Below are positions 6,677 to 6,774 of a stretch of 6,774 nucleotides of DNA, in pieces; position 1 is the stretch's first letter, and each line of letters starts with the position of its first letter. Origin of the DNA: Desulfobacterales bacterium (GTDB lineage Bacteria; Desulfobacterota; Desulfobacteria; Desulfobacterales; C00003060); contig JAUWMM010000101.1 in the NCBI GenBank assembly GCA_030613145.1, forward strand, positions 1 to 6,774, read 5' to 3'. The notes under the pieces are model-generated. The model searched no databases, was not told where the DNA came from, and saw only the letters and a list, made by a program, of their open reading frames with translations. The translations under genes were made by a program, and so were the position numbers.

Positions 6677-6774
6677 TTGTGTCATAGGGTTCTTGACCCT
6701 AACGTTGCAAAAGTCGAGGATGCCGCAGGTCCAAGGCGTCGAGGGTGAAGCTGTAGTCATTTACCGCGAGCCCT
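6677..6774. repeat. Non-coding tail with a small hairpin, probably the edge of a dispersed repeat
   Basis: Just after the kinase-like stop, TAGGGT (6685-6690) pairs with ACCCTA (6696-6701) around TCTTG. The sequence from about 6704 (GTTGCAAAAGTCGAGGATGC and on) resembles, from memory, the end of a palindromic intergenic repeat seen in desulfobacterial genomes, whose other end would lie beyond the window. No terminator-like U-run is present. The recollection could not be checked. Confidence 0.3.

Noticed and set aside
6720..6774. Possible start of a new gene at ATG 6720 (MPQVQGVEGEAVV...)
   Set aside because: It is open to the window end, but the only purine-rich stretch directly abuts the ATG and the sequence looks like a repeat; there are too few codons to support a gene.

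Overview
The window looks like chromosomal DNA of a Gram-negative bacterium, most likely a member of Desulfobacterota (the former Deltaproteobacteria) or a relative. The case rests on a lipoprotein adaptor plus inner-membrane RND pump, on a TIGR02757/DUF2400 protein (a family reported sporadically from delta- and epsilonproteobacteria, spirochetes and Bacteroidetes), and on intergenic spaces full of small palindromic repeats. The taxonomic call is inference. All recognised genes are on the + strand.

Region 1 (1-4397) is an efflux operon. A periplasmic adaptor lipoprotein, whose start lies upstream of the window, overlaps by four bases (ATGA) a 1080-residue RND permease. The two should form the inner-membrane and periplasmic parts of a proton-driven tripartite pump. 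No outer-membrane TolC-like channel and no regulator are visible here.

Region 2 (4398-4691) has no gene but is the most structured part of the window. It holds two 90-base repeat units in inverted orientation (4458-4547 and 4599-4688) around a 51-base centre with two more small hairpins. Each unit has a perfect 12-bp stem with a 10-base loop, followed by a 56-base spacer and tail. The stems differ between units at half their positions yet both pair perfectly, while the loops keep the same core, so in one strand the two loops are complementary. This looks like a REP/BIME-like or MITE-like dispersed element that folds, and its right end runs up to the start of the next gene.

Region 3 (4692-5543) encodes a TIGR02757/DUF2400 protein of unknown function. 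Its C-terminal half carries a Val-Asp-Thr-His block resembling the catalytic-Asp region of endonuclease III-type (HhH-GPD) DNA glycosylases.

Region 4 (5544-6676) has a 167-base spacer with a hairpin, three TACTA-type half-sites and a near-consensus sigma70 promoter only ten bases before an ATG. The gene that follows encodes a divergent protein-kinase-fold protein (HGD catalytic loop, DFD metal site) and may be translated from a nearly leaderless mRNA. The last 98 bases hold no convincing gene and probably enter another dispersed repeat. Apart from the pump pair, nothing links the genes functionally.
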